From the NCBI RefSeq assembly GCF_018143015.1, contig NC_054748.1, positions 17,115,356 through 17,179,355 of the forward strand: a stretch of 64,000 bases of DNA, read 5' to 3'. Each line of letters opens with the position of its first letter. Within the stretch, counting starts at the first letter, position 1. This document shows, one piece after another, positions 12,501-24,326 of this stretch. The stretch is from Lytechinus variegatus (taxonomy: Eukaryota; Echinodermata; Echinoidea; Temnopleuroida; Toxopneustidae). Below the pieces are notes generated by a model. The model was given only the letters and a program-made list of their open reading frames with translations. It had not been told where the DNA came from and made no database searches. Both the position numbers and the translations under genes were made by a program.

Positions 12501-13992
12501 TAAGATTTATTATTGAAATACAACTTTATATCCATAAAAGAGTAGATAATGTACGATGTGCCGTTTTTACAATTTGGACGTTATTTGATAAAATATTGGA
12601 CATGTCTTTGTGATTCAGAATAACATCCTAGCGAAGGTGAAGCATGGCAAAAAAGGTAAGAAAATTTCTTGCTTTATTTTGCAGCATTATGAAGGATAAG
12701 AATTTGATAATCTTGCCAACTAGATATGATTGTAGATCAGAATTCAATAAAAGTACCGATTATGCATGTAAGTAAACTGTTTTAGATTGAGACGCGACGG
12801 TGGACACCCTCAAATCATGTCCACATTAAATGAGTAACGTCGTCATAATATCTGAAAAATTTTCCGGATTATCTCCTTACCTATATATAATTTCTTTTAT
12901 TTGTGTGTTCAGAATGTAACTCCCAACAAGACTACATCTCTTGATTACTACATTCCCGGTCATTTGTAGAATTACGTAGATTTAACCTTAATATTTGTAA
13001 TAATCATCAATATTTAGGTCGTCGTATTTTGAAAACATATATTCAAGTAAATGCAATTTATATTCTAATAAAGAAAGAAAATCATTGGATATCTTTACAA
13101 ATACGTTTAGAAATGATGGTAGGACGGAAAAATATCACTAATCAATAACCACACCGCGACAAAATACGATAAATCAACACCAAAACACAACAATCACCCA
13201 AGACAAAGCACAAAAGTTTAGACGTTACGGCAAACAGATTGAGAGGACGGACATGCTTTTTTTCACCCTGGGACTACGTGACTGGAAACACATATGGAAA
13301 ACTTTGTATATGTATGAAGAGAGTTGACCGGCGCACGTGCTCAAGAACTTTTGAGATGAATCTCATATCGTGTGTTTGGTAAAAACTTGAAAGTTGGGAC
13401 GTTACGAAGTGGACGGACAAAAATATCAGATTTTTTAAAGTACATTTTCATATCTCTCGTGCATGGAATATCTGATCATACCATATGGGATTGAAAGAGT
13501 CCACATGAGTGTATAATATGATAAGGTTAAGAATGACAAGATCATTTAAAGGCTCGATATGATAAGAGATTAATGAATCTAATATCAGGGGACGGACACT
13601 GTAACGTCTCAATACTAGTTTTTCAAACGGCAATATTTCTGAAACGTAAAACATGTCAACAATTTATTTGGAATTATCAACAAACATACACATCGGACTT
13701 CTTTATGGTAATCCAACTCCATCACATTTGTCTTTATTTTTGTTTTATTCTAGTTTGTTTAAGTATATATTTTGTTTGTCCAAATTTTCAGTACATTTTT
13801 TGGAGAAATTCATACTTAAATCGTAAAATTCTCAACAATGAAAAAAAATTGCGTCTTGAAGTTATTACTGCTATCTCTACAGGACTAGTGAATAATAATT
13901 CACTCACTACAAATTTCCTAAGTTGATATATATTTTTTGGGGAGGGGCTTGATTTTGACCTTGCCGTTTTCTCTCCTTAACCGGAATGGCCC
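9537..13992. mobile_element. 4,456-bp TIR element inserted in the satellite
   Basis: The terminal inverted repeat is GGGCCATTCCGGTTAAG at 9537 and its complement ending at 13992. The element is flanked by direct ATAT (9533-9536, 13993-13996), and joining the flanks restores an intact monomer, so the boundaries and the 4-bp duplication are secure. No frame longer than about 120 codons is present and none looks like a transposase, so it appears non-autonomous. The interior is AT-rich and holds eight exact GACGTTAC or GTAACGTC motifs (9707, 9875, 11997, 12160, 12834, 13221, 13398, 13601) and four near matches (10055, 12191, 12407, 12577). Some are next to GTGGACA or GGACGGACA. A direct duplication of roughly 100 bp sits at 10455-10620. 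The superfamily is not assigned. Confidence 0.85.
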
Positions 13993-16140
13993 ATATACAG
14001 GTTAATTACCGTGCGTATCGTTAAAAAAGTGGAGTCAAAAAGGAGGATAAAGATATAGACAGTTTGAATTGATTTATTTAGTGGATAGCCTACTGTCTAA
14101 AAGTGGCAGAGTGGTTTTGAAGAGAAGGGGTTGACGGAATAAACAGGTTAATTATCGTGCGTATCGTTAAAAAAGTGGAGTCAAAAAGGAGGATAAAGAT
14201 ATAGACAGTTTGAATTGATTTATTTAGTGGATAGCCTACTGTCTAAAAGTGGCAGAGTGGTTTTGAAGAGAAGGGAAAAGAGGGGTTGATGGAATATATA
14301 CAGGTTAATTACCGTGCGTATCGTTAAAAAAGTGGAGTCAAAAAGGAGGATAAAGATATAGACAGTTTGAATTGATTTATTTAGTGGATAGCCTACTGTC
14401 TAAAAGTGGCAGAGTGGTTTTGAAGAGAAGGGGTTGACGGAATAAACAGGTTAATTATCGTGCGTATCGTTAAAAAACTGGAGTCAAAAAGGAGGATAAA
14501 GATAAAGACAGTTTGAATTGATTTATTTAGTGGATAGCCTACTGTCTAAAAGTGGCAGAGTGGTTTTGAAGAGAAGGGAAAAGAGGGGTTGATGGAATAT
14601 ATACAGGTTAATTACCGTGCGTATCGTTAAAAAAGTGGAGTCAAAAAGGAGGATAAGGATATAGACAGTTTGAATTGATTTATTTAGTGGATAGCCTACT
14701 GTCTAAAAGTGGCAGAGTGGTTTTGAAGAGAAGGGGTTGACGGAATAAACAGGTTAATTATCGTGCGTATCGTTAAAAAACTGGAGTCAAAAAGGAGGAT
14801 GAAGATAAAGACAGTTTGAATTGATTTATTTAGTGGATAGCCTACTGTCTAAAAGTGGCAGAGTGGTTTTGAAGAGAAGGGAAAAGAGGGGTTGATGGAA
14901 TATATACAGGTTAATTACCGTGCGTATCGTTAAAAAAGTGGAGTCAAAAAGGAGGATAAGGATATAGACAGTTTGAATTGATTTATTTAGTGGATAGCCT
15001 ACTGTCTAAAAGTGGCAGAGTGGTTTTGAAGAGAAGGGAAAAGAGGGGTTGATGGAATATATACAGGTTAATTACCGTGCGTATCGTTAAAAAAGTGGAG
15101 TCAAAAAGGAGGATAAAGATGTAGACAGTTTGAATTGATTTATTTAGTGGATAGCCTACTGTCTAAAAGTGACAGAGTGGTTTTGAAGAGAAGGGGTTGA
15201 CGGAATAAACAGGTTAATTATCGTGCGTATCGTTAAAAAAGTAGAGTCAAAAAGGAGGATAAAGATATAGACAGTTTGAATTGATTTATTTAGTGGATAG
15301 CCTACTGTCTAAAAGTGGCAGAGTGGTTTTGAAGAGAAGGGAAAAGAGGGGTTGATGGAATATATACAGGTTAATTACCGTGCGTATCGTTAAAAAAGTG
15401 GAGTCAAAAAGGAGGATAAAGATATAGACAGTTTGAATTGATTTATTTAGTGGATAGCCTACTGTCTAAAAGTGGCAGAGTGGTTTTGAAGAGAAGGGGT
15501 TGACGGAATAAACAGGTTAATTATCGTGCGTATCGTTAAAAAAGTGGAGTCAAAAAGGAGGATAAAGATATAGACAGTTTGAATTGATTTATTTAGTGGA
15601 TAGCCTACTGTCTAAAAGTGGCAGATTGGTTTGATGGAATATATACAGGTTAATTACCGTGCGTATCGTTAAAAAAGTGGAGTCAAAAAGGAGGATAAAG
15701 ATATAGACAGTTTGAATTGATTTATTTAGTGGATAGCCTACTGTCTAAAAGTGGCAGAGTGGTTTTGAAGAGAAGGGAAAAGAGGGGTTGATGGAATATA
15801 TACAGGTTAATTACCGTGCGTATCGTTAAAAAAGTGGAGTCAAAAAGGAGGATAAAGATATAGACAGTTTGAATTGATTTATTTAGTGGATAGCCTACTG
15901 TCTAAAAGTGGCAGAGTGGTTTTGAAGAGAAGGGAAAAGAGGGGTTGATGGAATATATACAGGTTAATTACCGTGCGTATCGTTAAAAAAGTGGAGTCAA
16001 AAAGGAGGATAAAGATATAGACAGTTTGAATTGATTTATTTAGTGGATAGCCCACTGTCTAAAAGTGGCAGAGTGGTTTTGAAGAGAAGGGAAGAGAAGG
16101 GAAAAGAGGGGTTGATGGAATATATACAGGTTAATTACAG
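13993..16140. repeat. Satellite array with partial 303-bp dimer order
   Basis: GTGCGTATCG recurs at 14011, 14157, 14314, 14460, 14617, 14763, 14920, 15077, 15223, 15380, 15526, 15659, 15816, 15973 and (diverged) 16140. The spacings are 146, 157, 146, 157, 146, 157, 157, 146, 157, 146, 133, 157, 157 and 167. The 146 form has 'GGGGTTGACGGAATAAACAG'; the 157 form has 'GGGAAAAGAGGGGTTGATGG'. The left half therefore shows alternating dimers of 303 bp. The 133-bp unit has an internal deletion. Monomers differ at few sites, so expansion looks recent. Confidence 0.95.
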
Positions 16141-17199
16141 TGCGTATTTAGTTGGAAAAGCCAAATAGAACGATAAATATATAGACAGTTGATATACTGT
16201 GCACAAGTTGAAGAGTGAAGAAGAAAAAACGATGGGTTAATTAAATGACAGTGAAATTTCTATGAATAGTGGAGTAAAAATGTAAACTTGGCTTAATTAT
16301 CGCTGACTAAATAAAATGTAAGATTGCATATGATAGGGTTATTTTATAATTCGATTTTTTTCCTTTCCTACATTTAAGATAGATTGTTAGTAGGTTAATA
16401 AAGTTTGTGGCACTGACTAAATAAATAGGCCGATCATTTTATTCAGTCAGTCAATTAAGTCAGTCAGTCATGAGTCCTGACTTGGCTGACAAAATAAGAC
16501 ATAACTATAAATTGGGAAGATCATCAATGTGATTGTTGCTAAATAAATTTAGGACGATTTTGATTCTATCAACTTTTAGTAGACAACTGTAAATTCTGCT
16601 TTCTGTCAATCAACAGGTGTGCATGAGAAACAAGCATGCATGTGGCACAAGCATTTCAAGCCGTGAAATTTTATGTCTATTGAATTAGGCATTCCTGCAC
16701 ACTTGTAATATACATATCATGTAAATATCATTTTTTGGGAAGTAATTATTTTGTGAAAGCTGTGTATCGAGCTGCAGGGATTATTGATATTCATTTAGTT
16801 TGTTGAAAGTCAGGAATGATTTGACAAAGTGTGAGGTATATTCCCAAACACGAATTTTATTTTTAGTCAGTATTATCCCGTCAGTGAAAACAACGTTCTG
16901 TAAAAAAGAGCAGAATCAAACAAACAACTTTCCAATATGTTTTTCTTTATTTTAGTCCAAGCCAACACTCGAAAAGCGAAAAAGAAAATGAGATATTTGA
17001 GAGAGAGGATAAGTATAGCCTCGATCGTGCGCGGACACACATATTTTGATCGTGAGCATATAGACTCTATGATCGTGAGCCAACTCGAGCGCGGATGGAA
17101 CTTCAGACCCTTTGTCGAGACTATAGTATAGGCGTTGTAAGAAATTTTGGACCCCAGATCTTTTTTGTCTCCGGAGTCAGAAAGCACGATAATGCCACA
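16141..17199. other. Degenerate satellite edge and AT-rich DNA
   Basis: About 16141-16250 is a decayed monomer. The rest is AT-rich, with short CAGTCAGT runs near 16440-16470. A minus-strand frame of 138 codons (16873-17289) gives no recognisable protein. Confidence 0.5.
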
Positions 17200-17530
17200 A
17201 TCAAGTATTTGTTCCCACTCAGATTCACAGAAAATCTCACGCATTTTTATAGCTGGTCTTTGAACTTGGCATCTCTGCATTCGAATCACGCCGCCATGCT
17301 GGGAGGTCGGGACTACCCATGTACGACGCCGCTCGCCGGCCAGCGCCCCTCACCACCACGAGCTCCCACCCCGCAGAGCCAGAGGCGCGCACCGGCTGCA
17401 CTTTCTCATTTTTACACAAGTACGGTACCGTACCGGTACCGGTACCGTACCGTAACTGCACTCGGCATCCTCGGAGAAGTCTCACTCTCAACTTGCAAAC
17501 GATGAACACCTCTAGGCCTCAAAATAAATG
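17200..17530. repeat. Dispersed repeat tail and GC-rich block with GGTACC run
   Basis: About 17212-17280 (CTCAGATTCACAGAAAATCT...) matches 41690-41760, the tail of the composite element. It is followed by a GC-rich block with a near-palindromic run of GGTACC units at about 17423-17456. Open frames in the block are low-complexity. Confidence 0.5.
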
Positions 17531-18168
17531 AAAGGAAGCTAAAAAAATGAACAAAAGTCAACTTACATCTTAAAACAGGGCTAACGAGAACAGAAGATGC
17601 GGATGTTTTTTTTTTTTAAACAACTCCGCCGCCTATCAATGATCATCGGCACCCGGCGCGGCGTGCGTTGTGTATGGTCTTGAATTTCTTTTATTATTTG
17701 TTATATATACACGCCACCATACAGTAGAGGTGAGGAAAAAGGGACAAAAATGAAAGAAAACAAAAGAACAAAGGTCTGCTCCGAAACGGCCCTGATGCCC
17801 ACCCCCCCCCCCTTTAAAAACAGAAAGGAGAGGGAGATTCAAATAGGAATGATACCGGGAAGTGAATCTCCCTGTATCACCAATAAAAGTAATATTTCTG
17901 CTCACAATTCAAGCTTCATTATAAGTCTTTGAAGTCTTTTTCTAGTAGTAAAAAATGCATCCTGTTCATATATTATTCATCTATAAAGGGCAAGTCTAAA
18001 ACAAAGAGTAGTTTTGAAAGAAAACATATCAGGCAGCGTTGAAACATTCAATAAAATCCATCAACATAGGTGGTGCAGTTGCCCCGGCCCCCCCCCCCCC
18101 CCCCAAGAAAAAAAGGCACATCAACTGTGCAAGAAATTTTAATTTAGAGATTGCAACAACGCCCAATG
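17531..18168. other. Intergenic DNA with poly-C runs
   Basis: Poly-C runs lie near 17803 and 18090. No gene is recognised. Confidence 0.4.
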
Positions 18169-18710
18169 CCCGGGCAGGGGGCCACTTCCATTCACGAGTG
18201 GATACCATGCGCGACCAAAGGGTCTCGAAAAGCACCCTAAACACGTAATATCCATATTCTGAAAATGAACCCCTTAACAAGTATTGGCGTGTGAAACCCT
18301 ACCCTTAACAAGTATTGGAAACAAAACGATACTCTTGGCAAATGAACCCCTAAACAAGTACAGGAATGTTTTATTGTTACGGGTCCTTCGGTCGTCGGCT
18401 TTACCTTATTTGGTTTAGTACGACCCCACTTTAACACCTCGCGCAAATCGGACTCTAAACACGAAGTGTTCGGGCAAAAATGACATCCTTTTAAAACATT
18501 TTAATTTTGTTTTATCATCCCCGCAAATTAGACCCTAAACACGTAATTTTCCTAGCGAAATAGATACCCTTTTTTCATTATTTTTGTGTTTTTGACACCC
18601 TTATCACGTTACGTACGTAACGTGCCCTATCGTGAAAAAGACATCCTTTTTACGTGTTTTTTTGGTCGCGCATGGTATCCACTCGTCAATGTAAGTGGCC
18701 CCCCCGGGGC
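18169..18710. mobile_element. MITE-like element, 542 bp
   Basis: Terminal inverted repeats of about 45 bases: CCCGGGCAGGGGGCCACTTC continuing to GGATACCATGCGCGACCAAA, inverted at 18660-18710. The interior repeats CCCTAAACACGTA and CCCTTAACAAGTATTGG and contains the palindrome ACGTTACGTACGTAACGT near 18606. Related fragments occur near 30400, 39540 and 41400. Confidence 0.75.
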
Positions 18711-18846
18711 CCAATGACAAATTTTGTCCCTTCACTGTCGAGTTCCTTCAACAATTTTGCTTGCCCCCACCCCCCGCCCTCCAAAAAATGTTATGCACAT
18801 GGCCATGTCAAATTGGATGTAAAATAAAAAGGTTAAGACAATTTAT

Positions 18847-19234
18847 ACCCTTTTCATAAACCTATCCTCCAATTAGCCGCCTAAGAGTAATGCGGATAAT
18901 TCAATAAAAATTGCGTTCATAAACTCCGAAAATAAGCCGCATTATTTCTACGAGCGCCCGTCCTGAAAAAGGGGGATAATCGCCATGACAACTGGACACG
19001 CCCCCTCCGATGCGGTTGTGTTGGAAAAGGGTGACCTTGTGACCGCACCATGGCAATTATCCGCATAATTTGGAAATGCGTTCATAAACTCAAAATCTTG
19101 TCCCGATGCTGCTATTATGCGGATAATAGCAGCATCAGAGTAATGCGGATAACTCTTGTCCTCCTCCAATTTTACGACCAAATTATGCTGCTATTAGCCG
19201 CCTAATTCATTTTAATGGGGTTTATGAAAGGGGT
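18847..19234. mobile_element. MITE-like element, about 388 bp
   Basis: The ends are ACCCTTTTCATAAACC and its near-complement GGGTTTATGAAAGGGGT. Inside, AATTAGCCGCCTAA and GCGGATAATT alternate in both orientations, giving an internally palindromic structure without coding potential. Confidence 0.7.
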
Positions 19235-19601
19235 ATTAGATTTTCCCTTAATTTCAGGAAACATATGCCCATTTTTGCATCTGATTTGTGAAAAATGGGC
19301 TAAATTGTAAAAGATCATAATTTACATCCAATTAAGATGAAATTTTCAGAGGTATATTTGTTATATTTTTCTCTTTTTATTCATGTTTTATTGGGCAGGA
19401 CTAGCCCATCAAAGTGGGCTTAAAATGACAAATGAAGTAAAAGACAAACACTACATGTAGATGTTATATAGCAGCAATAGCTTAGCTCAAGCTTTAATTT
19501 AATCTCAATCATGATTTTTTTTCTCTCTCTCATTAAAGAGAATCAAATGAATGACAATACTCAGCATGGATTCATACAGTACGAAACATATTAAACCATT
19601 T

Positions 19602-20169
19602 GGCCCATATTCTAAAGTCCGATTTAACTTAGGCTATGGTCTAACTTTGTGTTAAAATTATGGAAAGCCAAATGTGTCAAAATTGCATGTTTCTTGTCTT
19701 GACTTGGCTCTTTCCTCATTTTTTCAATGATGAAGAGAACGATTTCAGTAATTATTCCCAGTCAGCTAAGAATGATCAGGATCCCGTCTCACAAAGAGTT
19801 ATGATTGATCGGATCAATCGTAACTCTATGGAAATCCATCAGTGTCATACTTTTTTCTACAAAAAATTTTGCACAATGTCCTCTGTAAACAAAGAGAAGT
19901 GCAGTGAATTTTCAAGAAAACAATGAATGCATGAATATACATCATAGCTAGAAATTATTTTGAACAAACATGCATAATAGATGTTGAAGTTGCTGGCCGT
20001 CCATAGTTACGATTGATCAGATCAATCGTAACTCTTTGTAAGACGGGGGCCCTGAGCTGGCCAATTGAACTTGTACTGTTAGAGATTCCTATTATACAAT
20101 AGGTTATCCATACTTTAACCACAAGTTAGACCATAATCTTAATTTCAACACGAGTTCAGAATAAGGGCC
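19602..20169. mobile_element. MITE-like element interrupted by another
   Basis: The end GGCCCATATTCTAAAGTCCG pairs with TTCAGAATAAGGGCCT. The same family occurs uninterrupted at 50376-50669. Here a 272-bp element of a different family is inserted at 19782-20053. Confidence 0.7.
19782..20053. mobile_element. MITE of the 'GTTACGATTGATC' family, copy 1
   Basis: The ends are CCCGTCTCACAAAGAGTTA and TAACTCTTTGTAAGACGGG, each carrying the inner palindrome GATTGATC-GATCAATC. Four copies occur in this window (19782, 24383, 49066, 51227) and share the interior AACTCTATGGAAATCCATC. No coding sequence is visible. Confidence 0.85.
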
Positions 20170-22138
20170 TTTATCTCCAAAATAGCTTTACAGACATATA
20201 TAATACAAACCAATCTCTTTCCAGACATCCACACCTATAAGCACTGGTAGTCTGCAACCAAGGGCATCTGCACAAAGGATTGCCTTCTGTGTTTGGGGGG
20301 GATGCAATAGATGTCCCCCCCCCCATGAACAAAGGACAATCCTCTGCCCCGACGCCCATGTCTGCGACCACCCGACAGTCCTTGAGTCTTTATGCAACAA
20401 CACACTCTCTAAAACAATGTTTAAAATATCACCTTAATAACACGTACCCCAAGTTGTTTTGTGTCCGGACAGGTTGTGTGTCCTGACGATCAATTTAAGA
20501 AAGGCATTTGGAAAAATTTACAAGCGAAGTTTCATCAATTTTTAGTACAAAATGTTAGGAAATATATTAGAGAAAACAAAATAGATGATAACAACTATTG
20601 AATTCATATTTTTAGTGTAATCCAAAGAAAAAAAAGACTTTAAAAAATTCTAATACTCAATTCCAATCATTAATAATCCATTTTTCCATATAATTCTCAG
20701 AAATTATTTCTTTTTCATTCACATGCATGCTCAAAAACTGTGATTTTGAGCATAATTTTGGGAGGCCCTCTATTGGTGGAAAGTAAAACATATAGCCCAT
20801 AACTCCTTTTTTTCTATTAGAGAAACAATCATTCAAAGACTTCAACTACGGTAAGTTTAGGGCCAGGCAATATGAAAAACAATTGTCTGTAGGTCCAATA
20901 AACACTGGCTGTGCAAAAAGGTATTTATCCACTAGATCAAGAAAACCCACAGAAAATAAAATATCTAGACATTCCATTCTTCCATTCACCACATATTTTT
21001 AACTGAGGACAACGATGTTATATCATAACCTTGTACATGAGGGAACTCCAAGCTGTTCATTCAATGAGGTTGGGCGCAATTGACGATACAGATTTGTAGA
21101 TTGTGATGGGTATCATAGGCAGATTTTCATCTCAAAACAATTTCTAATACCTATGATCGTGATGATAAAGGACCTCTATATACCAGTATCCCATCAGAGA
21201 AATGCCCAAGAATTTAATAAGAATCATCTTAAATTTCTAATTTTCAGAGCATTGATATTTTGAAAGTAATTTTACAGAAGCTATTTGTTTAGTACTAGCC
21301 ATACACATAGGTTCACTGAAACAAATGCAGTTTATCATAAATATGAAACAAATTCATGTATTTGAATTCATTAAAAAATGTTGGCCATTCCTTGTATGAT
21401 AAATCATTGGACAGGAACAAAAAACAAAAAAACTTGTAAACATGATCCATTAGATTTAGATGGAAAGCACTGGATTAAAATCACGAATAAAAAATGGCAA
21501 GATAAAATACACATACCAAGACAAATTATTACAAAAGAAACATTATATTTCATTATCAATTTTGACAATTTGAATTGAAATTGAATTTTAAATTTACCAC
21601 AGAAAATAATTCATAAGGTTTGACATAATCTGTAGGCATACTGGCAAAACTAGCAGCTTTTGGGTTTCCCGTTATCCAAGATGAAGAGACTGCATTAAAA
21701 CCTTATCAAAGTTGCTATCAGCCAATCAGATTGATTGATTACAGTAGCTTTTTACTGTTATTGCGAATTTGTTATTATAACAAGTTTTATGAAACTGGCA
21801 CCAGAACTATTGGACAATATTCAAACATAGTCTGACATGTTAACAAGATACTACTGGACCATACCACACACCACTACTCCATCATATGCTCATTTTGAGC
21901 ATAAATTCATATTCTACAAACATATAAGTAAGAATTTTAATAAATTGTCAATTCCCCCTTCTACAAAATAAAAATTTTAATAACCGGGGGGGGGTTCACA
22001 AAGATTTAAGTGTGCGTTAGAAAAGGCATGACACATTCGTCAGATCATGCCAAGGACGCACACTACTGCATATTAATCAGGAAGATTGCGCGTTGCATAT
22101 CATGTATGTGTCGGCATCTATTAAAGTGCAACTCTTAA
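20170..22138. other. AT-rich intergenic DNA
   Basis: A G-run/C-run hairpin at 20295-20330 and a poly-G run near 21985 are present. No gene or clear element is recognised. The end of the AMBRA1 transcript may lie in the right-hand part, since that gene stops at 22769 on the minus strand. Confidence 0.4.
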
Positions 22139-22477
22139 GCCACTTTCATACTGACAGCCGGAGTGGAGTTACTTCGGAATCCAGAAGGAGTTACTCCACT
22201 TTGGAGGGCGGTATGAAAATTTCTAGGATTAGTTCGATCCGGATTCAATGCGGAGTACTCAACCAACTTCGAAAAGAGGGTTACAAACGGAGTTGGTCTG
22301 ATCTAGTCAGCACCGGAAATGCGGTATCACCTCTCATTCATTTCCACACAAACGGCGCGAAAACGACTGCCTTGCCAGTTTGAAAGGGGGTGTAATTTCG
22401 GTCCGCAGTACAATCGTATCAACTCACTCCGGGGTTACTCCGGAGTAACTCCACTTCGCCTTCAGTATGAAAACGGC
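22139..22477. mobile_element. MITE-like element, 339 bp
   Basis: GCCACTTTCATACTGACAGC at the left end is inverted as TTCAGTATGAAAACGGC at the right. The inner motif CCGGAGTGGAGTTACT also appears inverted as CCGGAGTAACTCCAC. It lies downstream of the AMBRA1 stop and may be in its 3' UTR. Confidence 0.7.
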
Positions 22478-22768
22478 ATAAGTCTTACTTCAATCTTTGT
22501 AAAACACCCCTAGGTTACTTTTTTCTTTGATTTTCAATGGTGATTTTTTGGAAATAAAAATAAATGCACCTGATCTGAGTTTACAATAATGATTCAAATC
22601 ACAACATCGATAGCTCAACGTAGAATTTGTCCCCAAACCACCAACCTAATTTCCAGTTGATGGTATGCAGATGTCAAAAGCAGCCCAACACCAACACCTA
22701 GATTTGAGATATAACTTCTAAAATTACCCCAGCAACAAATTATGACATTCATGAACAAAAAAAAGATT

Positions 22769-24326
22769 CTAAGAATCTTGGGCTGTATTGCTCCCATCAT
22801 CAATTTCCATTGTGGCCAGCCTCGATTGCCCTTCAGTGTCTGAAAATGCACCACTTCCTGCAAAAGAGTTTGGATCCGATTCTAGTTCCTGGTACTGTTC
22901 GTGCTCTTGTAAGGATTCATTCAAGGGGTCAGTGTTCAGGTTTGATGCTTGTACTGTAATATGACTGTCCATAACTACATGAAGGCCATCTGGGTTTGCC
23001 TGAGGTCTTGACCTTGAACTGACTTGATCGTCTGACGTTTGATCTTCCATTAAAAGATGGGAAGACCTTGACCTTGGTGTTTCTGATATAGTAGAACTTC
23101 CTTCGTCGACTTCGCCTGGAGAAAGACTGTCACTTGTGCTTGAATTTACAACATGAGTGGCAGGTAAGTCCAAACTTAGATGCTGTCTTCTGCTCTGAAT
23201 AGGGCGCCCTCTGGAGTTCAAACTTTGACTTACACCGATCATGTTCCTCTGTTCCTCAGGATCGCTGCCATCCGATTCCTGGCTCATGGATTCAATGAAT
23301 CTGACTGGAGGCCTGCTCAGGCTGCGATGTCCATACGAGATGGTAGATGATCGAGATGACGATGACAGGCCAGAGCTGCTCACATCTCCACCGGGTCCAA
23401 CAACATGAAATGCTGAACGTTCCCTTCCCATCGACGAGGAACGGATTCCGTTTCCTGAAGAAGTACTGTCAGGTTGCTCAAAGCTATCTGGCGAGTCCAG
23501 CCGAAGCATCCGGCATGACTGACTTGATGCTGGGATATCCCTCTCCGTAGACGCACGCCGAGTGGGCACCACTAGTGGAGAGACAATCCTTGCTTCTGGA
23601 TTAATCGAGCTAGGAAATTGGGTAGAGTTTGTCTCGGACGGTTGACGGCAAATAGCATTTGTTGATGCAAGTCTGCTTATGGTATCAGAACCTTGATGGC
23701 TGACTGATGCACTGTGCCTTTCTGCTTGGCACTCTTCTGTTCTTGAATTCTCAGTGCCACCATCCTGTCCTCTCATAAATTGGTCACCATGATTACCAAC
23801 CTCTGTGCTTGCATCACAGCTTTCGCGGCGTTCACTTCCACCGATTCCTGATGAATTCTCCCCACTATCATCGCTCTCTCCTGTCGCGTCATCCTGTAAC
23901 ACCCGACGTTGATGCGATCCAGGTGGCCCCTGCATCTCCTCCACATCGTTTTCGCCACTTCCTTCGCTGCTCCCTGCTGCCCTCTCCTCCACAAAGGTGC
24001 CGCTGCGAAGAGCCTCGTAGACATCGCTCCTCCGTTCAGCTATCCTCTCCCTGCCCGCCACGTGGCCCTCGTTCCCGAAATCAGTCTGGGTGGACATGTT
24101 CTGCACCATGCTGTTTCCTGTCTGGGTAGACTGAGACACCGATGCCTGGCGGGATGCTTCGCTTGATGGACTGCCGGTCTGAGAGTTGGACAGTCGGACA
24201 GCCATCATGCCAAGTTCTCTGTAGCTTCGTCGACGTTCCACCATGTCCAACTGATTAGCCGTGGTGTCACAAAGTTCTGATGTTGATGTGCCTTGACTAA
24301 CCACAGGTTCATCTTCATTGTCCAGC
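22769..24326 (-). CDS. AMBRA1: AMBRA1 last coding exon (C-terminal disordered region)
   Basis: The acceptor TTTATTGCAG precedes 24326. One base completes a Lys codon, followed by 518 codons and a stop at 22769. The protein is Ser/Asp/Glu/Arg-rich, without tryptophan, and looks disordered. Two TQT motifs (residues about 67-69 and 79-81 of the exon, 24083-24127) lie 12 residues apart, the same spacing as the dynein light chain sites of human AMBRA1. The preceding [11 protein letters not shown] resembles the human segment before those sites. A GTG at 24304 could look like a start, but the upstream splice site and homology show it is internal. Confidence 0.92.

Noticed and set aside
9258..16140. 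CRISPR-like array
   Set aside because: There are no unique spacers; units are continuous near-identical 146/157-bp satellite monomers in a eukaryotic genome.
16873..17505. Overlapping 136- and 138-codon frames
   Set aside because: They overlap each other on opposite strands, cross a dispersed repeat and give no recognisable protein.
22769..24304. A single 511-codon minus-strand gene starting at GTG 24304
   Set aside because: The frame continues upstream to a splice acceptor at 24327, and its N-terminal side aligns with the internal part of AMBRA1, so it is a last exon and not a separate gene.
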